Of a stretch of DNA of 64,000 bases, positions 24,643 through 32,119 are shown one piece after another. Source of the DNA: CAZJVD01 sp964549505. GTDB lineage: Bacteria; Bdellovibrionota; UBA1018; CAZJVD01. The notes under the pieces are model-generated. The model saw only the letters and a list, made by a program, of their open reading frames with translations. It ran no database searches and had not been told where the DNA came from. The translations under genes and the position numbers were made by a program. Each line of letters opens with the position of its first letter. Within the stretch, counting starts at the first letter, position 1. The stretch covers positions 1-64,000 of the forward strand of contig CAZJVD010000008.1 in assembly GCA_964549505.1 (NCBI GenBank), in the 5' to 3' direction.

Positions 24643-24683
24643 CTCCAGCACAATTTTTTCGTTGTCAATTCGATGAGGACATC
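24641..24683 (+). repeat. 43-bp repeat B, copy 2
   Basis: Matches 14350-14392 without gaps, with a perfect shared 3' part TGTCAATTCGATGAGGACAT plus C. The core reads GGCTCCAGCA here, one change from GGCTCCACCA. A CopG-antitoxin remnant follows directly. Confidence 0.7.
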
Positions 24684-24703
24684 GAACTCAATTTCCAGAT
24701 TAA

Positions 24704-24910
24704 AATGGATACGATGCCTCGGATTGGGATGAGTCTAAAGCAGTTTCCGTGACTCCGGAGAAGCGTCCGCTTGGGATCTCCACTAGCATTCGCTTACCAA
24801 AAGAGATGGTCAATAAGCTCCGGATCGTCGCCAAGAGAAAAGGCGACATTGGTTATCAAACATTACTAAAGATCTGGATTGCGGAACGACTAGAAAAAGA
24901 ATCAGCATAG
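24704..24910 (+). pseudogene. CopG-family antitoxin remnant
   Basis: The open frame ends with ISTSIRLPKEMVNKLRIVAK then GDIGYQTLLKIWIAERLEKE, a clear CopG/RHH-type antitoxin C-terminus, preceded by YDASDWDESKAVSV as in full-length relatives. The reading frame has an in-frame stop at 24701-24703 and no ATG in frame; a GTG at 24749 could start a 53-residue product. The N-terminus was probably lost when the repeat-B junction at 24641-24683 formed. No toxin gene is adjacent. Confidence 0.6.
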
Positions 24911-25010
24911 ATTCGTGGGTTTCTGTACATATTCAGCTCTTGCAACCCATAGCTTCGGTTGGTAACTCATGCACGGCTATTAACTTTGATAGACACTTAG
25001 GAGTTGAAAA

Positions 25011-25397
25011 ATGAGTTACCGGAAACACAACACCACATCACTGGCTTTGAGCGTTTTGTTTATTAGCAGCATGCTTCCTGTGTCAGCATTTGCGGAATGC
25101 GGACCTAAAGAATGGCGTAACTTGATTCGTAAAACACTCGTTGAACAAAACTTTACCGGTAGAGCTGGAGCCACTAAGGAAACCGGCACCCTGATCGTGA
25201 CAAATACTCCGGCGAATATGAATGGTCCGCATGGGGAACTTCTGGTGAAGGTAACCTATACCTATACATTAAGAGATCCTTTGCCTTGGAGCGCAGACGG
25301 AGGAATGGGTTACGTGGGAGTCGATGCTACGAATTGCGAGGTCAGAAGTTTTTCACATGAACCTGCAACGGCCTATTTACCAAGTGATGACCAATAG
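25011..25397 (+). CDS. Small secreted protein
   Basis: This 128-residue protein has a signal peptide (cleavage probably after SAFA, about residue 27) and a mature domain with Cys at about 30 and 109 that may form a disulfide. TYTYTLRDPLPWSADGGMGY is the most distinctive stretch. Good AGGAG ribosome binding site. Function unknown; the next gene, 23 bp away, is also a secreted protein and probably in the same operon. Confidence 0.65.
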   Translation: MSYRKHNTTSLALSVLFISSMLPVSAFAECGPKEWRNLIRKTLVEQNFTGRAGATKETGTLIVTNTPANMNGPHGELLVKVTYTYTLRDPLPWSADGGMGYVGVDATNCEVRSFSHEPATAYLPSDDQ

Positions 25398-25420
25398 TCA
25401 CGGCGGGGGTTGTTACGACA

Positions 25421-25885
25421 ATGAGATTTGTAGGCCTGGCCCTATTTCTTTTCTCGAGTTTTGGAATCACGTTCAATGTGAGCGCAGAACCTCAATCGAA
25501 ATTACAAAGGGCCATTGTTACTTTCCCTGAGCAGAAGCTATCAATATCGATCCCTTATAAAGCCGACTATAGACCCACGGAAGATCCCGTACAGCTTAAG
25601 TCTTTGGTTGTTAAAAAATTCAAGACGATTGATTTTCTTGAAAATGAGGTCAATTTGAATGGGTACACATTCAAAGCTACTTCAGAGAAGGGCCTGATCA
25701 CTGCAGATCCCTTCAGGACACAGAAATTATCCTGGGGCATAGTCTATGAGTGGAACACACCCACAAAAGGATCCGCGTTCTACAGTTACGCCTGTCGCAA
25801 CGGCGACGACTACTGTTTTAGGGTAGGACCTTACGCCATGATCACCCTCAATTGGGCAGACGCTGAATTTATCCGATTGAAATGA
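25421..25885 (+). CDS. Secreted protein of unknown family
   Basis: This 154-residue protein has a signal peptide (MRFVGLALFLFSSFGITFNV, cleavage after SAE or nearby) and two cysteines (YACRNGDDYCF) likely to form a disulfide. A G-rich ribosome binding site lies 10 bases upstream. Paired with the preceding secreted gene. No family recognised. Confidence 0.65.
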   Translation: MRFVGLALFLFSSFGITFNVSAEPQSKLQRAIVTFPEQKLSISIPYKADYRPTEDPVQLKSLVVKKFKTIDFLENEVNLNGYTFKATSEKGLITADPFRTQKLSWGIVYEWNTPTKGSAFYSYACRNGDDYCFRVGPYAMITLNWADAEFIRLK

Positions 25886-25905
25886 ACGCTATCGTCACGG
25901 TGATG

Positions 25906-25941
25906 GCCGTTGACCACGTTCTGTTTGTGGTCAGTTACGGC
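25906..25941. terminator. Hairpin between convergent secreted genes
   Basis: GCCGT-TGACCAC pairs with GTGGTCA-(GTT)-ACGGC around a 9-nt loop: a 12-bp stem with a 3-nt bulge. It lies between the ends of the genes at 25421-25885 (+) and 25935-26453 (-) and overlaps the latter's stop, so it could stop transcription from both sides. No long T-run is present. Confidence 0.5.
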
Positions 25942-26453
25942 GTCCAATGAACTGCGAAAGTATGCGGGATGAGCTTGTGGTTGATGTCGAGAAAGAATCG
26001 AAGCTCATCGGCCCAACCCGTATCCCCTATTTCTACACCCCAAGTTACTGAACACTTGAAAACCCCGACCTTTTTATGCTCCTTACTAAATTGTGCGACC
26101 AGATCCTTCCGATGCATGCCCGTTGAGGCATAATATTTTAAGGCGCGCGGAAGGTCTTTTGGATCTTCAAAGTGGCACTCCGAACCATACCTAAATGTAT
26201 TTACTTTTTCGCCACCACCCTCACCGCCGGCCGCCCCAGCGATTTCCAGCCATACATTTTGAAAGTAATCCAATACCCTGCATCCCTTCGTTCTCCCGCG
26301 ACCGGTACAATCCAATTCCCGTGTTTTTACACCGAGGGGCTGATTGGCGTTTTCAAAGAGGACTCTCATCACGTCTTTGGAAGTCGGCCTGCCTGGTTCG
26401 GCTGCCATGACAACAAGAGGACTGAGAAAGAAGACCAAAAATAGTTTTTTCAT
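25935..26453 (-). CDS. Secreted protein of unknown family
   Basis: About 172 residues with a signal peptide (MKKLFLVFFLSPLVVMAAEP). The mature domain has four cysteines (in LDCTGRGRTKGCRV, SECHFED and FKCSVTW) probably forming two disulfides. I take the start at 26453, not 26519, because the signal peptide starts there. Function unknown. Confidence 0.65.
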   Translation of the reverse strand: MKKLFLVFFLSPLVVMAAEPGRPTSKDVMRVLFENANQPLGVKTRELDCTGRGRTKGCRVLDYFQNVWLEIAGAAGGEGGGEKVNTFRYGSECHFEDPKDLPRALKYYASTGMHRKDLVAQFSKEHKKVGVFKCSVTWGVEIGDTGWADELRFFLDINHKLIPHTFAVHWTP

Positions 26454-26558
26454 TCCTAAGAGTTTGACACAAACCAACCAATCTGAGGAGTGGACTAAAG
26501 AAAGGGCTGACCGTCCCAAGCGGCCAAAATGTCGCGCCTACCGTATGGCTTCGCGGTT

Positions 26559-27515
26559 TCACTTCTGTCGTTCAGAGGTTTTTACCTCGGCGACCTGATC
26601 GAGTTTACTTGCGACCGAGATCGCGCGCAGCGCTCGGTCTGAAGTCAAGCCAACGCCAGATTTCAAAATGTGATCAATATCAGCGACCATGACGGTGAGG
26701 TTTTCTTTCTCCACGATATGGTCGCAATACGAATGCTGACCCGCGGTCGCATTTAATACTTTGATCTCCCTCTCGAGAACGAGAGTACGATCGTTAACTT
26801 GTTCAAATATCCAGGTTTCGACAATGTTGGCTAAAATGTCATTTAACAGACCGTAGTAACGCTTCGCGCTCTGGAGCTGGTCTATATCCTCCTGATTTGC
26901 GTTTTCATCTTGCTCTAAACGGGAAATCCTATACGAAAGCTCGACTGACACCCGGAAGGCAATCGCTAAATCCATCTCTACCGGTGCCGTAACAAATGTA
27001 GCTCTTACGACTGCTGCACTTCTCTCAAACGGACGCGGCGCCGGATCCTCACGCGCATCGAGTTCTCTGAGTTCGTTACGCACTTCTGCTGCACGCATGA
27101 TTTCGTTAAAGACGAGGTCAAATGCCAATCCTTCAAAACCATCAAAGCTTGCATACTGTTTCATCCCGTCGGCCTCTCTCAGTAATGCTGTCAGCGCAGT
27201 TTCATTTGGCTGCGGAGGAACACGCGAGGCATTGAGAGTAGAAACGAGTTCGCAGGTTACTTCATAACTCGAATGAGAGTATCTACGAACCATTGGCAAA
27301 GAATATTCGAGAGCCTTGATCTCTCGCTTCTTACGAATGAGATCCGGGCTTGGACGATCGGACGGATTTGCCGTGACTTCCCATTGTTTCAAAGACGACA
27401 AACGAGTTGATAATACACTTTGTGCTTTTCTCAGCGGCGCAGCAGGATCTTCGACCGGTGCCTGGGCGAAACTGGAACTGGCGGCAAGAAGAATCAGGAT
27501 CGGAAGCTTAGGCAT
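26559..27515 (-). CDS. Secreted helical protein
   Basis: About 318 residues with a signal peptide (MPKLPILILLAASSSFAQA) and a mostly helical mature domain rich in Glu and Arg. One Cys lies near residue 95 and another near 285. An AAAGGA site precedes the ATG at 27515 with good spacing. Family not recognised. It stands 100 bp upstream of the stop of the preceding minus-strand gene and may form a unit with it. Confidence 0.6.
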   Translation of the reverse strand: MPKLPILILLAASSSFAQAPVEDPAAPLRKAQSVLSTRLSSLKQWEVTANPSDRPSPDLIRKKREIKALEYSLPMVRRYSHSSYEVTCELVSTLNASRVPPQPNETALTALLREADGMKQYASFDGFEGLAFDLVFNEIMRAAEVRNELRELDAREDPAPRPFERSAAVVRATFVTAPVEMDLAIAFRVSVELSYRISRLEQDENANQEDIDQLQSAKRYYGLLNDILANIVETWIFEQVNDRTLVLEREIKVLNATAGQHSYCDHIVEKENLTVMVADIDHILKSGVGLTSDRALRAISVASKLDQVAEVKTSERQK

Positions 27516-27682
27516 AAGGACCATTCCTTTAAATAAACGAAGTGTATTTCCATGCGTTTTTACCAGTCGCGACACGCACGGTCAAATCAAGCTCAAAGCT
27601 GCATAAGCAAAGAAAAGACAGCCTTGACACCTTGGGTCAACTACCCTAACTATACGGAACTTAAATCACGGAGGTTCTCTAA

Positions 27683-28183
27683 ATGCCGACTCTCACAAAA
27701 CACTGTTTCCTGGGTCTTTTTTTGTTCTTCAGCGCTTCTGCATGGGCCGAAGAACCCTTGCTCACCAAGGTCGTGATGAGTAACGGCTACGAGGCTCTCA
27801 CTAAGAAAAGCAGGTCCGTTCGACTCTATGAATGCAAGATCTACCCTGATCGAGTCGTCATTCGAACCGTGCTTATGAATGGCCTTGAGACGGAAAAGAC
27901 CATTTCGCAAGAAGTGAGAAACGTCGAGAGTCTGCTTAAGGATCTGAGATATTTACCCAAGCGGTATGGCGCATCTGAAAAGGCGAATGGTTACAGTCCT
28001 TTCGGATGGGCTGGCGGCGCAAGGGTCTACAACGGATGGGTTGATGGTTACGGAGTACCTATTCGGTTCGAATGTCCTCGATGCGGGCCGAATGATAAAT
28101 CGGCTCAACAGCAACCGCCTTATGACGTCGTACAGGATTTGACGTTTCTGATCGATCAATCCTGCCCGGAAAAGCTGTTCTAG
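27683..28183 (+). CDS. Secreted protein of unknown family
   Basis: This 166-residue protein has a signal peptide (MPTLTKHCFLGLFLFFSASA, cleavage after AWA). The mature part has a CPRCG motif (about 132-136) and other cysteines, suggesting disulfides or a metal site. GGAGGT ribosome binding site 8 bases upstream. No family recognised. Confidence 0.65.
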   Translation: MPTLTKHCFLGLFLFFSASAWAEEPLLTKVVMSNGYEALTKKSRSVRLYECKIYPDRVVIRTVLMNGLETEKTISQEVRNVESLLKDLRYLPKRYGASEKANGYSPFGWAGGARVYNGWVDGYGVPIRFECPRCGPNDKSAQQQPPYDVVQDLTFLIDQSCPEKLF

Positions 28184-28229
28184 GTTCGTTAACATTGACA
28201 CCTAGCGTTGCGACTGATAGCACCTCTGC

Positions 28230-29180
28230 ATGGGTTTTTTTAGAGAGATTACCGCGAGGCTTTTGAGACCATCCTGGCTCGCCTTCTTGGGCTTACTTTG
28301 CACTACCTGCGTAACCACCAAAGCAGAAGGCGAGATAGCTCACGAGCTTTCGGCATTTGAAATATCGCAAGTTGAGACGTTGGCATCCGAAATTACAGAT
28401 ACGGCACCGGGCGAATTTACGGATGAAGAAAGACGCCAACTTATTCAGAGTTTACGGGATATTGCCAGATTCATTCCTCGGTCTGTTTCAAAACAAGATC
28501 TCGAGAAGCAAATAAACGTAAAACGATCCGCTCTTTTAGATACATTACGCGAATTACGTGTTCGCTCCGAGACTACTCCGACCGATTCAGAAAAACTTAA
28601 GTCACTTTCGGCAACGGCGTTGCGACTGATGATCGAGATCGATCTTACGTTAGCAAGCACAGAATTTGATTCTCCTGCTGCAATACAAGAACGAGAATCT
28701 TACATGCAAAACAAGAACACACGGTCAGTTATATGGGCTGGACTGGCTCTAATCACCGCCGCTAAACCGGTAATTGAACTGATCGGTTTCTCCAGCAAGT
28801 TAGGTCACGCCGCGGCGGTTGCAACTTTTGAGGGAGATTTTCAGATTTTACGTAATGCATTTGCCACCTCTTCTATCAGCACAGGTGTTATTAATGCGGC
28901 TTGGCTGATAGCGGCCAGTTACTTTTGTGCGAAACATTACAAAGCAAAACTCGAAGGTAGGTTCGCTCACAAGGAAGGGACTACGAAAATGCCTTTTTAT
29001 GTACACCAGCAAGGTCTAGCAGAACTAGAGGACTCCCTTGCCGATAGCTTTAAAACCTCGCTGAATAGTCGATTCACGTACGATGTCATCAACGCGGTTC
29101 GAACCGTGGCCAATCTCCAGACTCGAGACATTTTGGCGGCAGCGAGCTGTCAGGGTTATTTGAAGGGTGCGCAGTTTTAA
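28230..29180 (+). CDS. Exported or membrane-anchored helical protein
   Basis: This 316-residue protein has an N-terminal hydrophobic segment (about 15-27, followed by CTTC, which might be a lipid anchor site) and two more hydrophobic stretches near 170-190 and 215-232. The rest is helical and charged. Unknown family. It lies 46 bp behind the secreted gene at 27683 and may share its transcript. GC content begins to rise after this gene. Confidence 0.55.
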   Translation: MGFFREITARLLRPSWLAFLGLLCTTCVTTKAEGEIAHELSAFEISQVETLASEITDTAPGEFTDEERRQLIQSLRDIARFIPRSVSKQDLEKQINVKRSALLDTLRELRVRSETTPTDSEKLKSLSATALRLMIEIDLTLASTEFDSPAAIQERESYMQNKNTRSVIWAGLALITAAKPVIELIGFSSKLGHAAAVATFEGDFQILRNAFATSSISTGVINAAWLIAASYFCAKHYKAKLEGRFAHKEGTTKMPFYVHQQGLAELEDSLADSFKTSLNSRFTYDVINAVRTVANLQTRDILAAASCQGYLKGAQF

Positions 29181-29222
29181 ATTTAAAAACCGGCCCGCTT
29201 GAGTACGTAAGAGCACCAGCTC

Positions 29223-29274
29223 TTGACACGCACTCTTTTCGATATTATATTTAACCTAATAGTTAATTAACTAT
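29223..29274 (+). promoter_or_regulatory. Sigma70 promoter with ArsR operator
   Basis: -35 TTGACA (29223-29228), 17-bp spacer, -10 TATATT (29246-29251), followed by a perfect 16-bp palindrome ATAGTTAATTAACTAT (29259-29274) over the expected transcription start. The ArsR gene begins at 29288, so this is very likely its autoregulatory operator. Confidence 0.8.
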
Positions 29275-29287
29275 ACGGTGTAATATA

Positions 29288-29653
29288 ATGCAAGATCACT
29301 TGAGCCTCACATTTGCCGCCCTCTCCGATCCCACACGGCGGGCAATGCTTGTTCAGCTCTCTAAGGGTGACGCTAATGTTTCAGATTTGGCGAAACCGTT
29401 TCTCAAATCCATGAGTCTTCCGGCCATCACCAAGCATTTAAAAGTGCTAGAAAAGGCTGGTCTCATCACAAAAACAAGAGAGGCGCAGTGGCGCCCCTGC
29501 AAGCTCAATCCAGAGCCCTTCAAAAATGCCGTCGACTGGATGGAACAGTACCGAATGTTCTGGGAACAGAGTTTAGATCGCCTCGGCGAATACCTGGAAA
29601 ACGTCACTCTACGAAAGAAAAGGAAAGGAAAGACCCATGGTCGCAAGAAGTAA
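29288..29653 (+). CDS. ArsR-family transcriptional repressor
   Basis: This 121-residue winged-helix protein has the ArsR layout: TFAALSDPTRRAMLVQLSKG, then MSLPAITKHLKVLEKAGLIT and a wing (REAQWRPCKL). It lacks the CxC metal site of arsenic sensors. Proteins of this subtype are commonly encoded in front of AHSA1/SRPBCC genes. It overlaps the next gene by 17 bp and likely represses the promoter at 29223-29274. Confidence 0.9.
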   Translation: MQDHLSLTFAALSDPTRRAMLVQLSKGDANVSDLAKPFLKSMSLPAITKHLKVLEKAGLITKTREAQWRPCKLNPEPFKNAVDWMEQYRMFWEQSLDRLGEYLENVTLRKKRKGKTHGRKK

Positions 29654-30599
29654 GTCAAACGAGATCAAGTTCACACGCGTTTATAACGCCCCAGTGAAAA
29701 CAGTATGGGACGCATGGACCGATCCGAAGCAAGTAGCACAATGGTGGGGACCACGCGGTTTCACACTCACAACTCACAGCAAAGACTTGAAACCGGGCGG
29801 GCACTGGAACTACACGATGCACGGGCCTGATGGCACGGACTACGAGAACAAGACCAAGTATTTCGAAGTCGAAAAGTACGCGCGGCTCGTTTACGACCAC
29901 GGCGGTAACGACCAGCAAGCTCCCCTCTTTCGCGTGACCGTGACGTTCGCGGAAGAAAAGGGTGGAACGAAGATGGACATGAGTATGACGTTTCCGACAG
30001 TCGAAGTAGCAGAGGAGCAGCAACGCTTTATCAAGAAGGCGAACGGCTATTCGACATGGGATCGTCTGGCAGAATATCTCGAGAAGGAATCGTCCGGAAA
30101 AGAACAGTTTGTCATCAATCGTTCCTTTGATGCGCCTCTCGAGACTGTTTACGAAATGTGGACCAACCCTAAACACTTTTCAAAATGGTTAGCGCCCAAA
30201 GGTTTCGAAATGCAGTTTATCCGAGCTGAGATCAAACCAGATGGAACGACGTTCTACTGCATGACCGACGGCAAGAATACGACGATGTACGGCAGGGCCC
30301 ACTATCTAAAAGTAGAAAAACCCCAGCGCCTCGTCTACACGCAACAGTTCTGCGACAAGGACGAAAAGATTTCTCGGCATCCACTGGCGCCCACGTGGCC
30401 AGAGACCATGCTCACGACCGTGACATTTGCCGAAGAGGGTCACGATCGGACACGCGTGACGATTACCTGGGAAGTGCATGGCAAAGCCTCATCAGAAGAG
30501 ATGGACACCTTCGTTAAAGCCAAAGGCGGCATGACTCAAGGCTGGACGGGATCGTTTGATAAGCTGGAAGCTTACTTGGAAGCACAGGAACGGTCGTAA
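29637..30599 (+). CDS. Tandem AHSA1/SRPBCC-domain protein
   Basis: The 320-residue protein has two AHSA1 (activator of Hsp90 ATPase homologue 1-like) SRPBCC domains, at about 8-150 and 158-318, each starting with RVYNAPVKTVWDAWTDPKQV or RSFDAPLETVYEMWTNPKHF. Usual family members have one domain; this one is a fusion of two. The fold binds hydrophobic ligands in a helix-grip cavity, but the ligand is unknown. It is coupled to the ArsR gene. Confidence 0.9.
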   Translation: MVARSKSNEIKFTRVYNAPVKTVWDAWTDPKQVAQWWGPRGFTLTTHSKDLKPGGHWNYTMHGPDGTDYENKTKYFEVEKYARLVYDHGGNDQQAPLFRVTVTFAEEKGGTKMDMSMTFPTVEVAEEQQRFIKKANGYSTWDRLAEYLEKESSGKEQFVINRSFDAPLETVYEMWTNPKHFSKWLAPKGFEMQFIRAEIKPDGTTFYCMTDGKNTTMYGRAHYLKVEKPQRLVYTQQFCDKDEKISRHPLAPTWPETMLTTVTFAEEGHDRTRVTITWEVHGKASSEEMDTFVKAKGGMTQGWTGSFDKLEAYLEAQERS

Positions 30600-30604
30600 G
30601 AGGA

Positions 30605-32119
30605 TCAGTCCCGCTCTTCGAGAAGTTCTTTTGAGGCGTCTTCAAGACGAGCGCGTAACTGCGCTTCGTCGGCCGCCGTGGTTTCGATACGCTGAGCGAG
30701 TTCCTCGATCGAAAGATCGCGGAACCGCTCTTCGATCGGAGCGATGTTTGCTATCTGGACCTGAGCCTGTGCTGCTAATTCTCCGCGCATGCGTTTGCCG
30801 ACGAACGACAGAAGCGTCTGCTTAATCTTCTCAGCCTCCGGAGGTGTCAGGCCAACAACCCGAGCCGCAGCGCCGATGCCCGACACGAACTGCAGTCGCA
30901 ACTCTTCCCGCGTCACTTTTGTGGAGACCTTGGTCGCGAGTGTGGTCACTAAGTTGATCAGTCCTCGGCCGTCCGCAATGCGCTGATAATCGTTTAAGAT
31001 CGATCCGAGCGAGGTCATGAACGCCTCTTCGTCACTAATACGATCGAGATCGCTAATGCGAATCAGGAGTTGATCCTGAGAGTACTGCGCCCGTAGCGTT
31101 TTTCGCTCATGAGCCGCACGGAGATCACGAAGCTCGCGATCCTTCTCACGCCACTCGGAAGCCAGAGGACGGATCACGCTCCGCTTTGCGATTTCGTCAC
31201 GAAGATTCTTTCGAAGACCGGGACTGTACACCGCAAACTCGCGTGCTTGAGTAAGCTGCTCCAGCTGATCCCAGGTGAACCATCGGTAGTTCCACGAAAC
31301 AAAAAAGCTTCGTGCCGCTTCGGAGGACTCCCCGAGATAAGAGATGAGACCAGAATCTGTATAAGCTTCGGTATCGAGCCAGAGAAGATCACCGGATGCG
31401 ACGTTTGCGATACGAACGGGCAACTCCGGTAGAGGCAACACACCTTTCCGCTTAAAGAATCCCGCAAATCCGCCCTCACGGGCCTCAATACCCTCTAACA
31501 ATGCCTCGCTTGGATAGAGCAAAATCCCCGCAATCGCTCCTGTGACGATCGGAACAAACTGATCGTCTTGGTCGTACACACGCCATTTGCCTCGAAATTT
31601 TTCGAGATCGGAGACCGAAATATCCAGCTTTTCAGAAAGCTCGGGGAGGCTGTTCACGTTTTCGAGCGTCACGCTCGGAATGAACTGCAACAGTCGCTCC
31701 ACGATCTCACTAACAAACTTGCCCTTCTCCTGGGCGTCTTTGAGATAACGAAACCCCAGCACGGCATCTCGAATTTCTTTTGAGTTTTTATAACGAGGCA
31801 ACAGTGCCTGATAGATGGCTTCGTGCAGAATCCCCTCACGAGAAAACAGTTCGGCGAACGACAGATGGGCGCGAACTTTGACTTCATCTGCGGCCGACGT
31901 GATGTCACCACCGAGACGCAGAATCTCGATCGTTGCTTCTACGTCTTTCTTCCCTTGCAACATCGACTTCCACGCCACATCAGAGATCTCACCTGCGACT
32001 TGACTGATCACCGCATCGCAACGGCCCTGAGTGTTCGCCGGTTGCGGATCGGCAGCAATGGCCGAAACTGCGTTCAAAAGTGAAGCGAGCAGGATAGGCA
32101 AAAGCGCACGCTGTTTCAC
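30605..32119 (-). CDS. Secreted helical protein, third gene of the glycine-rich operon
   Basis: The 504-residue protein has a signal peptide (MKQRALLPILLASLLNAVSA, cleavage after AIA) and a helical body with coiled-coil-like stretches at about 310-350 and in the last 50 residues. No family recognised. It overlaps the 1122-aa gene by 4 bp, so the two are translated together and probably act together in the periplasm. Confidence 0.65.
   Translation of the reverse strand: MKQRALLPILLASLLNAVSAIAADPQPANTQGRCDAVISQVAGEISDVAWKSMLQGKKDVEATIEILRLGGDITSAADEVKVRAHLSFAELFSREGILHEAIYQALLPRYKNSKEIRDAVLGFRYLKDAQEKGKFVSEIVERLLQFIPSVTLENVNSLPELSEKLDISVSDLEKFRGKWRVYDQDDQFVPIVTGAIAGILLYPSEALLEGIEAREGGFAGFFKRKGVLPLPELPVRIANVASGDLLWLDTEAYTDSGLISYLGESSEAARSFFVSWNYRWFTWDQLEQLTQAREFAVYSPGLRKNLRDEIAKRSVIRPLASEWREKDRELRDLRAAHERKTLRAQYSQDQLLIRISDLDRISDEEAFMTSLGSILNDYQRIADGRGLINLVTTLATKVSTKVTREELRLQFVSGIGAAARVVGLTPPEAEKIKQTLLSFVGKRMRGELAAQAQVQIANIAPIEERFRDLSIEELAQRIETTAADEAQLRARLEDASKELLEERD

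Noticed and set aside
24450..24668. Minus-strand 72-residue frame over repeat X copy 2.
   Set aside because: Covers the junction and has no ribosome binding site; the coding-like signal is discussed as a finding, but this frame is not intact in copy 1.
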